NCBI RefSeq assembly: GCF_900474295.1
Contig: NZ_UCOB01000003.1
Location: forward strand, 124,001 to 188,000
DNA length: 64,000 nt
Source: Synechococcus sp. UW140
Lineage (GTDB): Bacteria > Cyanobacteriota > Cyanobacteriia > PCC-6307 > Cyanobiaceae
Direction: 5' to 3'
The notes beneath the pieces are model-generated. The model did not search any database. It saw only the letters and a program-made list of their open reading frames with translations, and was not told the origin of the DNA. Position 1 is the first letter of the stretch; every line of letters begins with the position of its first letter. This document shows, one piece after another, positions 26,368 through 35,297 of the stretch. The translations under genes and the position numbers were made by a program.

Positions 26368-27546
26368 TCAGCTCGCTAACCAGGCAAGGGAGCTACATCG
26401 ACGCGTTGCCAGTAGTGACTCGGCGTGATCGGAACTCTCCACCGGATCCAGCTCGATCATGGCGTTGATCCCCTTTCGGTGTAGCTCCTGTTGATGGAGC
26501 AATGCTGTTTCAAGACTGGAGGCCGGGCCATAGGCAACCAGAACCCGATCCAAGTCGCTCACACACGGTTGTTCGGCTGCAGGCAGATCTCGGATGTCGT
26601 CCAAACAAAAACTGAAGCCAAGGCCTGCTGCGTTGTGGCCTGATGCTCCAAAGCGCTTCAAAACACGGTCATAACGGCCGCCACGAGCGATCACGACAGG
26701 TGCTGCACGGCCCTGGCAAACCAGCTGGAAAACGAGTCCGTCATACAACTCGAAGTGGGGCTGGAAACTTGGGTCGAGCTGCAGTTTGATCCCTTGCTGA
26801 GCTGCTATTGGTTGTAGATGATTGAACATGCGTTCCAGATGGCACAGCACTGGCTGGCTGCCAAACACACGTCGTTCCTCGGCGAGAACTTCAGAGGGTT
26901 CTCCTCGCAGGTCGATTTGTGTCTGAAGCCGTTGCAGTTGCTCGGCTGGTAAATCGAGCGCTTGGAGTTGAAGGCGATCGAAGCAAACAAGGGCCTGCTT
27001 GATCTGGTGACGGACCTCGGGGACGAAGGGAGACAGAATCAGGTTCATTAAGCCGGCATGGCCGACCAGAAGCTGAGCCCCATGGTTCTGTTGGAGCTCA
27101 AGCGCTTGCATCGAGGTCATCAGCAAGGAGAGCAGCTCTAATTCGCCATTGACTTGGCTCGCCCCAAACAGCTCAACGCCGCTATGAAGCTTCTCTTCGA
27201 TTCGCTGCCCACCCTCATCGTTGGCGCAGCTCTCAAACACGGTTCCTGACGACCAGAGTCGTAAAGGACGCGGACGCTCAGCAAGTCTGGTAGTTGCCGC
27301 TCTGGCAATGGAAGCGGTCAGTTCTGGACGGAGTCCGAGCGGCTCATCAGAGACCAGACGCACAATGTCTGCACTGTCAATGCCACCACCGGCTTTGAGG
27401 GTGTCCATCCGCTCCACCTGAGGTGGAGAGACCTCGTCGTATCCCCAACAGCGATAGACAGCAGCGAGCCGCTCGCGCAGCAACTGGTTGTGCTCCACCT
27501 GTTGGGGATTGAGATCACGCGCGCCCGAGGCAGGTTGCAGGGCCAT
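26368..27546 (-). CDS. ATP phosphoribosyltransferase regulatory subunit HisZ
   Basis: HisZ is a catalytically inactive paralogue of histidyl-tRNA synthetase that binds short-form HisG and confers histidine feedback control. The protein has the class II core (PQQVEHNQLLRERLAAVYRCWGYDEVSPP, then RLVSDEPLGLRPELTASIAR, and later VIARGGRYDRVLKRFG), but lacks the C-terminal anticodon-binding domain of true HisRS. I use ATG 27546 (MALQPASGARDL), giving 392 aa and avoiding overlap with the upstream gene; the frame is open 19 codons further. hisG itself is not in the window. Confidence 0.88.
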   Translation of the reverse strand: MALQPASGARDLNPQQVEHNQLLRERLAAVYRCWGYDEVSPPQVERMDTLKAGGGIDSADIVRLVSDEPLGLRPELTASIARAATTRLAERPRPLRLWSSGTVFESCANDEGGQRIEEKLHSGVELFGASQVNGELELLSLLMTSMQALELQQNHGAQLLVGHAGLMNLILSPFVPEVRHQIKQALVCFDRLQLQALDLPAEQLQRLQTQIDLRGEPSEVLAEERRVFGSQPVLCHLERMFNHLQPIAAQQGIKLQLDPSFQPHFELYDGLVFQLVCQGRAAPVVIARGGRYDRVLKRFGASGHNAAGLGFSFCLDDIRDLPAAEQPCVSDLDRVLVAYGPASSLETALLHQQELHRKGINAMIELDPVESSDHAESLLATRRCSSLAWLAS

Positions 27547-27568
27547 CCCAGTGCAAACAACAGATGAC

Positions 27569-28456
27569 TCAGGATCCCATGAGCCCGAGATTGGGTTCGC
27601 CAATGACCTCTCCCAACAGCGGTTTCACCTGTGCCAGTTCGCTTGAGATTTGTGCATGGAGTGCAGGATTCGAGGCGAGCACACGGCCTGATCCCAGTTG
27701 GAAGGGGCTTCGGTCGTAATCCGATACAACGCCACCAGCCTGTTGCACCAGGGCGACACCTGCAGCTAGATCCCAAGGAGCGAGGCCTCGTTCCCAGTAA
27801 CCGTCTAACAGCCCCGCTGCGACGAAGGCGAGGTCAACAGCGGCAGCCCCTCCACGCCGAACACCATGGGTTCGGTGGGTGAGCCAACAGAACTCGGCGT
27901 AGTTGTTGTCCAGTCTGGTGTGGCGGTCGTAAGCAAAACCTGTCACAAGAAGCGAATCCTTGAGATCAGAGCACTGAGAGACGGCAATTGGTGCGTCGTT
28001 GCAGAAGGCGCCTTGGCCCGGACAGCTGTGAAAGATCTGCTTCAGATATGGAACAGCAATGGCCCCAAGCAATGGAGCACCGTTCCAGCACAAACCAACC
28101 GATGTGGCGAAGAATGGATATCCGTGGGCAAAGTTGGTCGTGCCGTCTAGGGGGTCCACCATCCACTGCAAGCCATCCTGTGGCCCAAGAAGTCCTGATT
28201 CCTCAGCAAGGATTCCGATCTTGGGTGTTTCGGTCTGAAGCACCTGTAGAACCGCTGCCTCAGCCGCTTCATCAGCTTCAGTGAGCAGATCTCCCTGACG
28301 ACCTTTGCTGCGAATATTCGACAGTCGGCCGTAGTGGGCCATCAGCTGCTCTGCACCATGTTCAGCCGCTTTCTTCGCTGTGGCATGCAAGTGCGTCAGT
28401 TGCGACGCGTTCAGGCCAGCTGAACTGGCAACTGATTCGCAAGACGATTGGTTCAA
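27569..28456 (-). CDS. Inositol monophosphatase family protein
   Basis: A Mg-dependent, Li-sensitive-type phosphatase of about 295 aa. The motifs are GILAEESG (metal Glu), WMVDPLDGTTNFAHGYPF (DPxDGTxN) and ERGLAPWDLAAG (WDxAAG). Substrates in the family include inositol phosphates, histidinol phosphate, PAP and fructose-1,6-bisphosphate. Because hisZ lies next to it, a histidinol-phosphatase role is possible but not shown. I choose TTG 28456, which follows a good AGGA ribosome site and sits just after the stop of the upstream ferredoxin; the open frame extends another 99 codons upstream, through the ferredoxin gene in another frame. Confidence 0.85.
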   Translation of the reverse strand: MNQSSCESVASSAGLNASQLTHLHATAKKAAEHGAEQLMAHYGRLSNIRSKGRQGDLLTEADEAAEAAVLQVLQTETPKIGILAEESGLLGPQDGLQWMVDPLDGTTNFAHGYPFFATSVGLCWNGAPLLGAIAVPYLKQIFHSCPGQGAFCNDAPIAVSQCSDLKDSLLVTGFAYDRHTRLDNNYAEFCWLTHRTHGVRRGGAAAVDLAFVAAGLLDGYWERGLAPWDLAAGVALVQQAGGVVSDYDRSPFQLGSGRVLASNPALHAQISSELAQVKPLLGEVIGEPNLGLMGS

Positions 28457-28457
28457 G

Positions 28458-28826
28458 TCATTCCTCGTCGAGTGGGAGACCAGCGGTGACACGGCCTTGG
28501 CCGAAGTGACGTCCGAACTGCAGCTCGTAGACCTCATCTTCATCCTGGGTTTCTGCTTCCAGATCAGCGGTTGCCCTGGCAACACAAAGCAACCCGTAGC
28601 CCTGGTCACGAAGCTCACGCGACAATCCCATCGCTTCTCTCTGATCAAGGTCTCCGCTGAGAACACGCACTGCACAGGCTGTGCAACATCCGTTACGGCA
28701 AGAAAAAGGCAGAGGGTCTCCTTGCAGTTCAAAACTGCGGAGGATGTACTCACCCTCCGGCACCTGATGGGTAATCGTGCGTTGCTCCTGTCGCCAATGG
28801 ATGGTCACCCTGTGGCTGCGGGGCAT
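28458..28826 (-). CDS. Plant-type [2Fe-2S] ferredoxin family protein
   Basis: A 122-residue protein with the cluster motif [18 protein letters not shown] and the fourth Cys at [10 protein letters not shown], which is the plant-type [2Fe-2S] ferredoxin pattern (CX4CX2C...C). The C-terminal tail of about 30 residues ([15 protein letters not shown] onward) is longer than in photosynthetic PetF, so it is a divergent paralogue, not the main ferredoxin. Partner unknown. Its stop overlaps the ribosome site of the downstream phosphatase gene, which is likely translated from the same mRNA. The tRNA-Ser gene lies 54 bp away, on the other strand. Confidence 0.85.
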   Translation of the reverse strand: MPRSHRVTIHWRQEQRTITHQVPEGEYILRSFELQGDPLPFSCRNGCCTACAVRVLSGDLDQREAMGLSRELRDQGYGLLCVARATADLEAETQDEDEVYELQFGRHFGQGRVTAGLPLDEE

Positions 28827-28879
28827 GGCCGAAATCGATCGAACGCCCTGCTACATTCGCACTGCCCCAACCAGCCGCT

Positions 28880-28966
28880 GGAGAGGTGGCCGAGTGGTCG
28901 AAGGCGCAGCACTGGAAATGCTGTATAGGGGCAACTCTATCGAGGGTTCGAATCCCTCCCTCTCCG
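28880..28966 (+). tRNA. tRNA-Ser (anticodon GGA)
   Basis: The 87-nt cloverleaf has acceptor arm GGAGAGG/CCTCTCC with discriminator G, D arm with GTGGTCGAAGGC, anticodon loop CTGGAAA (GGA, reading UCC and UCU), a long variable arm as expected for class II tRNA-Ser, and T arm GAGGG-TTCGAAT-CCCTC. The 3' CCA is not encoded. A terminator follows directly. Confidence 0.97.
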
Positions 28967-28972
28967 CTATCT

Positions 28973-28996
28973 ACCGGCCCTAAGGCCGGTTTTTTT
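28973..28996 (+). terminator. Rho-independent terminator after tRNA-Ser
   Basis: Stem ACCGGCC/GGCCGGT with a CTAA loop at 28973-28990, followed by a T tract ending at 28996. It lies 6 bp beyond the tRNA. Confidence 0.88.
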
Positions 28997-29028
28997 ATGC
29001 AGTGGTTGGCTCGGTGGACGGTTACGGA

Positions 29029-29847
29029 TCAGCCGAAACGCCCAGAGACATAGTCATAGGTGGCCTGTTGGGTCGGTGAATTGAAAATCTTGTCGGTTTC
29101 ATTGAATTCAACCAGATAACCTACTTTTCCTGAGCCTCCCTCTTGCGCTTCGGCATTGAAAAACGCTGTCCTATCACTGACGCGCACAGCTTGCTGCATG
29201 TTGTGCGTCACGATCACAATGGTGAAAGTCTTTTTGAGTTCATGCATGGTTTCCTCAATTTTAAGGGTTGAGATCGGATCAAGAGCAGAACAAGGCTCGT
29301 CCATTAGAATCACTTCGGGTTGAATTGCAATGGTTCGAGCAATGCATAAGCGTTGCTGTTGGCCACCAGAGAGAGAACATCCGCTTTCATTTAGTTTGTC
29401 TTTGCATTCATCCCATACAGCCGCTTGTCGTAAGGAGCGTTCAACTAATTCATCCATATCACCCGTATAGCCATTGATTCTGGCGCCAAAAGCAATATTT
29501 TCGTAGATGCTTTTTGGGAATGGATTCGGTTGCTGGAAAACCATGCCAATCCGCCTTCTCACCTCAACGGGGTCGACGCCTGGATGGTAAAGATCAGCAC
29601 CGTCGAAGACAACTCGTCCACTAAGAGTGCAGTTATCAATTAAATCATTCATTCGGTTCAGTGCTCTCAGCACCGTGGACTTCCCACATCCAGAGGGGCC
29701 GATGAAGGCTGTGACCTGTCCTCTAGGGATGGCGCAGTAGACGTTGCGCACCGCCTCTTCCCCGCCATAACTGATCGAAACATTCTCAAGGGAGAGGCAG
29801 ATCTCTTCCCCAGTGGTAGGCGTCGCAGTAGTTGCAGAGACTGTCAT
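29029..29847 (-). CDS. Phosphate ABC transporter ATP-binding protein PstB
   Basis: ATPase of the high-affinity phosphate importer. Walker A is [14 protein letters not shown], followed by [11 protein letters not shown], the PstB-specific Q-loop region [21 protein letters not shown], the signature [14 protein letters not shown] and Walker [14 protein letters not shown]. The 272-residue length is normal. It is the last gene of a pstC-pstA-pstB set on the minus strand, 75 bp downstream of pstA. No phoU is seen. Confidence 0.96.
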   Translation of the reverse strand: MTVSATTATPTTGEEICLSLENVSISYGGEEAVRNVYCAIPRGQVTAFIGPSGCGKSTVLRALNRMNDLIDNCTLSGRVVFDGADLYHPGVDPVEVRRRIGMVFQQPNPFPKSIYENIAFGARINGYTGDMDELVERSLRQAAVWDECKDKLNESGCSLSGGQQQRLCIARTIAIQPEVILMDEPCSALDPISTLKIEETMHELKKTFTIVIVTHNMQQAVRVSDRTAFFNAEAQEGGSGKVGYLVEFNETDKIFNSPTQQATYDYVSGRFG

Positions 29848-29922
29848 GGAAAGAATTGAGGAGGCGCTGCCTTTAATCAGCTAATTGGAGCGATGGGTGG
29901 ACTGTTAATACCTTAGGAATGG

Positions 29923-30822
29923 TCAACGCGAGGTGAAGGTATTGATCCACCGGGCCACAAGATTGAGGCCAAGAATGAAGGCCACTAGTACGAACGAGGC
30001 AGCCCAGGCAAGTTCGTTCTGGACCTCGTAGGGCATGGTTGCAAACTTGAAGATCAATACGGAGAGACTGCCGACAGGGTTGAAGATCCCTTCTGCCCAC
30101 CAGGGTGAATACAGGGCTGTGAAGATCAGCGGAGCGGTTTCGCCAGCAGCCCTGGCGATCGATAGAACAATCCCTGTTGCAATTGAGCGCGAGGCCTTCG
30201 GCAACGTGATTCGAATGGTCGTGACAAAACGGGAAGCACCGACGCCGAGAGCGGCTCTGCGTAGGTCATCCGGGACCAGTTTCAGGCCTTCATCGGTTGT
30301 TTTGATCACAGTCGGCAACATCAAAACAGCCAATGCCATCCCCCCGGCTACTGCGCTGTAGGCGTGACCAAACAGGATTCGTGTTGAAACGATGGCGCTA
30401 TAGATAAAGACACCGGCAATAATCGATGGAACTCCCGAGAGAACATTGGTGCCAAATCGGATGAACTGAGCAAACCATCCATTGCGTGAATACTCTGCTA
30501 GAAATACTCCACCACCAATACCGATCGGGATCGCTAGAAGGCTGGCTATCAAGGTCACAATGATTGAACCTTGGATTGCATTGCTGATTCCTCCCACCTC
30601 CAAACCTGGAGCGGGCTGCTCTAGGAAAAACAGGTCGAGGCTGAGTTTGCTTGCACCCTTGTAAAGCACATAGCTCAAAACGAGAAACAGTGGCAGAACA
30701 GCGACGAGTGAAAAGAGCCCTGCAATGGAAGTCAAGGCGATCCCGAAGACGTTTCGTGATCGCGTTGGCTTGTATCGGAGATCAGGAATAGGCCGACTGG
30801 CCTGAGTAATTGTAGAATTCAT
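29923..30822 (-). CDS. Phosphate ABC transporter permease PstA
   Basis: A 299-aa permease with six helices and the PstA-type start of the membrane domain. Visible landmarks are IGIGGGVFLAEYSRNGWF, FGTNVLSGVPSIIAGVFIY, and the EAA-like loop VPDDLRRAALGVGASRFVTTIRITLPKA, plus the near-C-terminal ARAAGETAPLIFTALYS. It overlaps pstC by one base, so the two are translationally coupled. It forms the phosphate channel with PstC. Confidence 0.95.
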   Translation of the reverse strand: MNSTITQASRPIPDLRYKPTRSRNVFGIALTSIAGLFSLVAVLPLFLVLSYVLYKGASKLSLDLFFLEQPAPGLEVGGISNAIQGSIIVTLIASLLAIPIGIGGGVFLAEYSRNGWFAQFIRFGTNVLSGVPSIIAGVFIYSAIVSTRILFGHAYSAVAGGMALAVLMLPTVIKTTDEGLKLVPDDLRRAALGVGASRFVTTIRITLPKASRSIATGIVLSIARAAGETAPLIFTALYSPWWAEGIFNPVGSLSVLIFKFATMPYEVQNELAWAASFVLVAFILGLNLVARWINTFTSR

Positions 30823-31772
30823 CAGTACTTAAGGCTGAGCCGTTTAACGATTAACTGGGCCAGGATGTTGACCACTAGTGTTAAAAGGATTAAGACGAAT
30901 GCTGCATACATCAGCGAGGACACCTGGCTGCCATCAGCCTCGCCAAATTGATTGGCCAACATGGCGGCAATCGTATTGCCGGGAGCGAGTAGAGACCAGC
31001 TGAAGTTGTTTGAATTGCCAATGATCATCGTGACTGCCATGGTTTCACCCATGGCACGACCAAGGGCCAACATCACACCTCCCACAATTCCGGAGATGGA
31101 TGCAGGCAAGATCACATGCAGGATGGCTGACCATTGAGTGCTGCCAACTCCATAGGCAGCCTGCCGCAGCCTGATCGGCACTTGATTCAGTGAATCGCGA
31201 GAGATCGCCGTGATGATCGGCAAGATCATCACCACAAGAACCAAAATGGCAGGGGTCATGCCTGGACCCAGCGGTTGTGTGCTGAACAACGGGATGTCTT
31301 TAAACGTGAAGTGCAACCAGGTCAGGAAGGGGCGCAAGGCTGGCTCCAGAACGAAAATGGCCCATAGCCCTAGAACCACTGATGGAATCGCCGCAAGCAG
31401 CTCGACCATCAGCCCGATCATTTCCCGAAGCGGTCGAGGAATGAACCTTTCTGTGATGAAAATGGCGGTGCCAACTCCGAGTGGAACGGCAATAAGTAAT
31501 GACACCAACGAAGTCACCATCGTTCCGTAGATGGCTGTTAGGGCTCCGTATTCGTCGTCGACCGGGTTCCAGTTCGAGGTGACCAGGAAGCGCCATCCAT
31601 AGAGCCCCATCGACTCCAAGGAGCCGTGAAAGACGATGGCCAGGATCAAGACCAGGACAATCGCGACGGTTGAGGCCGTCAAGACAGTCAGCCAATGGAA
31701 GCCCGTGTCGAGCTGTTTTTCCGAAGGCGGGCGACGCCGAAGCCTGTAAAGGTCGTTGGGATCGATGGGCAT
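30822..31772 (-). CDS. Phosphate ABC transporter permease PstC
   Basis: A 316-aa permease with a first transmembrane helix after a basic cytoplasmic N-terminus (LYRLRRRPPSEKQLD). Landmarks are IAVPLGVGTAIFITERFIP, LVELLAAIPSVVLGLWAIFVL and the coupling loop PIRLRQAAYGVGSTQWSAILHVILPA, followed by RAMGETMAVTMIIGNSNNF, which is strongly PstC-like. It is the first gene of the operon. pstS, the periplasmic binding protein, is not adjacent and must be elsewhere, as is common in marine picocyanobacteria. Confidence 0.95.
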   Translation of the reverse strand: MPIDPNDLYRLRRRPPSEKQLDTGFHWLTVLTASTVAIVLVLILAIVFHGSLESMGLYGWRFLVTSNWNPVDDEYGALTAIYGTMVTSLVSLLIAVPLGVGTAIFITERFIPRPLREMIGLMVELLAAIPSVVLGLWAIFVLEPALRPFLTWLHFTFKDIPLFSTQPLGPGMTPAILVLVVMILPIITAISRDSLNQVPIRLRQAAYGVGSTQWSAILHVILPASISGIVGGVMLALGRAMGETMAVTMIIGNSNNFSWSLLAPGNTIAAMLANQFGEADGSQVSSLMYAAFVLILLTLVVNILAQLIVKRLSLKY

Positions 31773-31916
31773 GCAGGCGAGCCACTGTGCTTAAAACGTA
31801 CGCGGAAGCCACCGCTTCGATCACTAAGACCGTATTAACCAATTGGAAATTCGATCATGAATGGGCTTGGGCCGTTTGGTTTGGCCCGTTAACTTGGAGG
31901 TTCGCTAATCACGGCC
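31773..31916. promoter_or_regulatory. Divergent pstC/dnaK intergenic region
   Basis: This 144-bp spacer must hold the promoters for both the pst operon and dnaK. Short Pho-box-like words occur (CTTAAAAC at 31790, ATTAACCA at 31834, GTTAACTT at 31888) but are about 50 bp apart instead of in tandem 11-bp spacing, so a functional Pho box is doubtful. A 5-bp GGGCC/GGCCC inverted repeat with a 9-nt loop lies at 31869-31887, upstream of dnaK. No CIRCE element is visible. Confidence 0.4.
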
Positions 31917-33914
31917 ATGGGGCGGATCGTCGGAATCGACCTGGGAACGACCAATTCCGTCGTTGCGGTGTTGGAAGCGGGTCGACCGCAGGTCATCGCG
32001 AACGCCGAGGGAACCCGTACCACACCATCAGTGCTTGGTTACACCAAGGATTCAGAACTTCTTGTTGGTCAGGCAGCTCGGCGTCAACTGGTCCTCAACC
32101 CCAGAAATACGTTTTCCAACCTCAAACGCTTTGTCGGTCGCAGTTGGGATGAACTGGATGACAGCAGTCTGACGGTTCCATACACGGTTCGAGCCAATGC
32201 TCAGAACAACGTGCGCGTGGCCTGTCCAATCACGGAAAGGGAATACGCCCCTGAGGAATTGGTGGCCAGTATTCTTCGCAAGCTCGTTGATGATGCCGCC
32301 ACCTATCTCGGTGAAAGCGTGGAAGCGGCGGTGATTACAGTCCCTGCCTATTTCAATGATGCCCAGCGTCAGTCCACCCGCGATGCCGGACGTCTCGCCG
32401 GGATTGAGGTTGAACGCATCCTTAACGAACCCACTGCAGCAGCTCTGGCCTATGGCTTTGATCGCAGTGCGGTGAAGCGTGTGTTGGTGTTTGACCTTGG
32501 TGGTGGCACCTTCGATGTCTCACTGTTGCGTGTGGCTAACGGTGTTTTTGATGTCAAGAGCACCAACGGAGACACCCAATTGGGTGGTAACGACTTCGAT
32601 CAGCGCATTGTTGATTGGCTAGCAGAGGCTTTTTTGAAGGCTCACGGCATCGACCTACGTCGTGACAGGCAGGCTCTGCAGCGACTGACAGAGGCAGCAG
32701 AAAAGGCCAAACAGGAGCTGTCTGGTGTTGTGATCACACCGATCTCACTGCCTTTTATTGCCACAGGTACCGACGGCCCGCTTCACATCGAAACCTCATT
32801 GGAACGCTCGACCTTCGAGGGTCTGTGCCCTGATTTGCTCGACCGTCTGCTCGTTCCCGTCCAAGCAGCCTTGCGTGATTCTGGCTGGGCGGCAGACGAT
32901 ATTGATGATGTGGTGCTGGTTGGTGGTGGCACGCGAATGCCGATGGTGCAACAACTGGTGCGCACCCTGATTCCTCACGATCCATGCCAATCAGTCAACC
33001 CGGATGAGGTTGTCGCCGTTGGGGCAGCGGTTCAAGCCGGGATTCTCACTGGAGAACTGCGTGATCTGTTGCTGAATGATGTGACACCACTGTCCCTAGG
33101 TCTGGAAACGGTGGGAGGGCTGATGAAGGTTTTGATTCCCCGCAACACTCCGATTCCCGTTCGCCAGTCGGATGTGTTCAGTACCTCCGAATCGAATCAG
33201 TCGTCGGTCGAGATTCATGTTTGGCAGGGAGAACGTCAAATGGCCTCCGACAACAAATCGTTGGGTCGGTTTCGCCTCTCCGGTATTCCTCCCGCTCCTC
33301 GCGGTGTCCCCCAGATTCAGGTCGCCTTTGATATCGATGCCAACGGCATCCTGCAAGTGAGTGCAACGGATCGAACCACTGGCAGAAAGCAATCGGTAAC
33401 GATCCAAGGTGGATCGAATTTGAACGAAGACGAACTGCAGGCTCTGCTGGCCGAAGCTGAAGCTCGGGCCGATGAAGACCGTCGCACCCGTGCTGCGATT
33501 GAGCGCCGCAATAGAGCCCTGACGTTGGTCTCCCAGGCTGAACGTCGTTTAAGGGATGCGGCCCTCGAATTGGGTCCTTATGGGGCAGAGCGGCAGCAGC
33601 GTGCCGTGGAGATGGCCATGCGTGACCTCCAGGATCTTCTGGAACAGGATGATCTTCAGGAATTGGAACTGGGTGTTAGTGCTCTCCAGGAGGCTTTGTT
33701 TGGTCTCAATAAACGTTTGTCCGCAGAACGACGGTCTGAGTCCAGTCCATTGCAGGGGATCAGAAACACTCTCGGTTCTCTGAAGGATGAATTGTTTGCT
33801 GATGACGACTGGGATGAGGATCCCTGGTCGAGCCCCAGCGGCAGACCCTCCCAGGGCCGATACAGCTCGTCAAGACAAGGGATGGATCCCTGGGACGATG
33901 ACTTCTACCGCTGA
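31917..33914 (+). CDS. Molecular chaperone DnaK (Hsp70)
   Basis: A 665-aa Hsp70. The N-terminal ATPase domain starts GRIVGIDLGTTNSVVAVLE, with FDLGGGTFDVSLL and VVLVGGGTRMPMVQQLV as further signatures; the substrate-binding domain and lid follow. The C-terminal tail is acidic and aromatic (DDWDEDPWSS...GMDPWDDDFYR). Cyanobacteria carry several DnaK paralogues; the tail and the downstream dnaJ suggest a DnaK1-like member, but that is tentative. ATG 31917 is a clear start. It overlaps dnaJ by 17 bp, so chaperone and co-chaperone are coupled. Confidence 0.95.
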   Translation: MGRIVGIDLGTTNSVVAVLEAGRPQVIANAEGTRTTPSVLGYTKDSELLVGQAARRQLVLNPRNTFSNLKRFVGRSWDELDDSSLTVPYTVRANAQNNVRVACPITEREYAPEELVASILRKLVDDAATYLGESVEAAVITVPAYFNDAQRQSTRDAGRLAGIEVERILNEPTAAALAYGFDRSAVKRVLVFDLGGGTFDVSLLRVANGVFDVKSTNGDTQLGGNDFDQRIVDWLAEAFLKAHGIDLRRDRQALQRLTEAAEKAKQELSGVVITPISLPFIATGTDGPLHIETSLERSTFEGLCPDLLDRLLVPVQAALRDSGWAADDIDDVVLVGGGTRMPMVQQLVRTLIPHDPCQSVNPDEVVAVGAAVQAGILTGELRDLLLNDVTPLSLGLETVGGLMKVLIPRNTPIPVRQSDVFSTSESNQSSVEIHVWQGERQMASDNKSLGRFRLSGIPPAPRGVPQIQVAFDIDANGILQVSATDRTTGRKQSVTIQGGSNLNEDELQALLAEAEARADEDRRTRAAIERRNRALTLVSQAERRLRDAALELGPYGAERQQRAVEMAMRDLQDLLEQDDLQELELGVSALQEALFGLNKRLSAERRSESSPLQGIRNTLGSLKDELFADDDWDEDPWSSPSGRPSQGRYSSSRQGMDPWDDDFYR

Positions 33915-34827
33915 ACCCAATTACTGGTCCCTGCTCGGTCTCGAGCCAGATAGCGATGCGGACGCCCTAAAGCGGGCCTTCCGTCGCGAGGCAAGACGCT
34001 GGCATCCGGATTTGAATGCCAACGACAGGCAGGCAGAAGAGCGGTTCAAGTTGGTCAATGAGGCCTATGCGGTGCTCAGTGATCCGAAGCGGAGACGCGC
34101 CTGGGAAGGACGCAGCATCGATCCCCCTTCCCATGTCGACCCCTTTGCCTCAGGCTTTCCGGACTTTGAGGATTACCTCGAGGTTGTGTTGGGTTTGGGC
34201 CGACGCCGGGCCAGTGATCAAGACGATGAGGCACGGCAAACGGTGACCGATTCACCAGCCGACTCACAGCATTTTTCTGGCGATTGGCCGGCTACAGCCC
34301 CACCACCCCCACCTCCGCCTGTGCAGGCAGCGGAAACTCTGGAAACTGATGTGTTGCTCACGCCGGATCAGGCACTGTGCGGAACCGCTGTTGAGATTGA
34401 GCTCAGGGATGGAACCCTCGTTGAGGTGCTAACTCCACCTCAGGCCGGCGATGGTTGGAGGCTCAGGCTGGCCGGCGTCACACCTGGGGGAGGAGATCAC
34501 TTCCTCCATTTGCGAGTGCAAACGGAGGAGGGCCTTCGCATTGATGGGCTTCGCGTGCACTATCGCCTTGAGCTCCTACCCGCCGATGCTGCTCTGGGCT
34601 GTGCCGTTGACGTGCCGACTCTTTCTGGACCGGTAACGCTCCAGGTGCCACCAGGCTCCTCCAGCGGCCGGTTGCTGCGACTGCGTGGACGAGGACTCGA
34701 ATCGGACGATCGTCGGGGTGACCAATTGGTGGAGATCGTCGTTGTGATTCCTGCTCAGCTCACGGAGGCGGAACGGGCTCTCTATCGAAGACTGCAGGAA
34801 CTAGCCCTCGAGACTGAGCTCGACTGA
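33898..34827 (+). CDS. DnaJ/CbpA-type J-domain co-chaperone
   Basis: A J-domain protein of 309 aa. The J domain occupies about residues 7-72 with the HPD motif at 36-38 (WHPDLNAND). The zinc-finger repeats of type I DnaJ are absent; instead a linker with an uninterrupted run of seven prolines (about residue 135) leads to the C-terminal beta-sandwich substrate domains (VLLTPDQALCGTAVEIELRDG, and LQVPPGSSSGRLLRLRGRG). It is thus a type II (CbpA-like) co-chaperone. I choose ATG 33898 inside the dnaK end; an upstream open start at 33787 only repeats dnaK sequence in another frame. Confidence 0.93.
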   Translation: MTSTAEPNYWSLLGLEPDSDADALKRAFRREARRWHPDLNANDRQAEERFKLVNEAYAVLSDPKRRRAWEGRSIDPPSHVDPFASGFPDFEDYLEVVLGLGRRRASDQDDEARQTVTDSPADSQHFSGDWPATAPPPPPPPVQAAETLETDVLLTPDQALCGTAVEIELRDGTLVEVLTPPQAGDGWRLRLAGVTPGGGDHFLHLRVQTEEGLRIDGLRVHYRLELLPADAALGCAVDVPTLSGPVTLQVPPGSSSGRLLRLRGRGLESDDRRGDQLVEIVVVIPAQLTEAERALYRRLQELALETELD

Positions 34828-34886
34828 TCCTGTCCGATCGGTTTCTGGCTGATCGGTGAGAGACTGGCCTTGATTTTCTGCGCCGA

Positions 34887-35291
34887 ATGCTTGTTCACGT
34901 TCTTCTTTATGACGCCGGACAGGACAGTGAAGGCATTCACTCACTGGAAGTGTCAGGAAACACAGTGGTGTTGATGTTCGAGAACCGTGATGATGCGGAT
35001 CGTTATGCCGGACTGCTGGAGGCGCAGGACTTTCCAGTTCCAACCATCGAAGCCTTGGATCGCGAAGAGATTGAGATCTTCTGCCGTCAGGCCGGTTACG
35101 AACCAAGGCTTGTGGAGTCTGGATTTGTTCCCCAGACGGATGAAGACCGGTTGCTGCTTGCGCCTCCATCCGCGAATCGTGATGTGAGCACTTGGCAGGA
35201 GTCAGAAGAAGGTGATGAAACTGCTGCTCCAACCAAAGGCAATAGCAGTGATCTGGATGAGATCCGCCGGCGCCTTGAAGGATTGCTCTGA
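34887..35291 (+). CDS. DUF3110 family protein
   Basis: A 134-residue cyanobacterial protein. The N-terminus MLVHVLLYDAGQDSEGIHSL followed by VVLMFENRDDADRYAGLLEAQDFPVP marks DUF3110, whose function is unknown. The fold looks like a small alpha/beta domain of about 80 residues; the C-terminal 45 residues are acidic and probably disordered until the final helix (DLDEIRRRLEGLL). It lies 59 bp after dnaJ and 6 bp before murQ on the same strand, suggesting one operon. A link to the chaperones is only contextual. Confidence 0.8.
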   Translation: MLVHVLLYDAGQDSEGIHSLEVSGNTVVLMFENRDDADRYAGLLEAQDFPVPTIEALDREEIEIFCRQAGYEPRLVESGFVPQTDEDRLLLAPPSANRDVSTWQESEEGDETAAPTKGNSSDLDEIRRRLEGLL

Positions 35292-35297
35292 GCGACG

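Noticed and set aside
27569-28753. 394-codon reading of the inositol-monophosphatase gene
   Set aside because: The first 99 codons lie across the ferredoxin gene in another frame; TTG 28456 with a ribosome site is preferred.
31790-31895. Pho box upstream of pstC
   Set aside because: Three Pho-like words are spaced about 50 bp apart, not as tandem 11-bp repeats.
33787-33897. Upstream extension of dnaJ
   Set aside because: Translates the dnaK tail in another frame; the J-domain start at ATG 33898 is typical.
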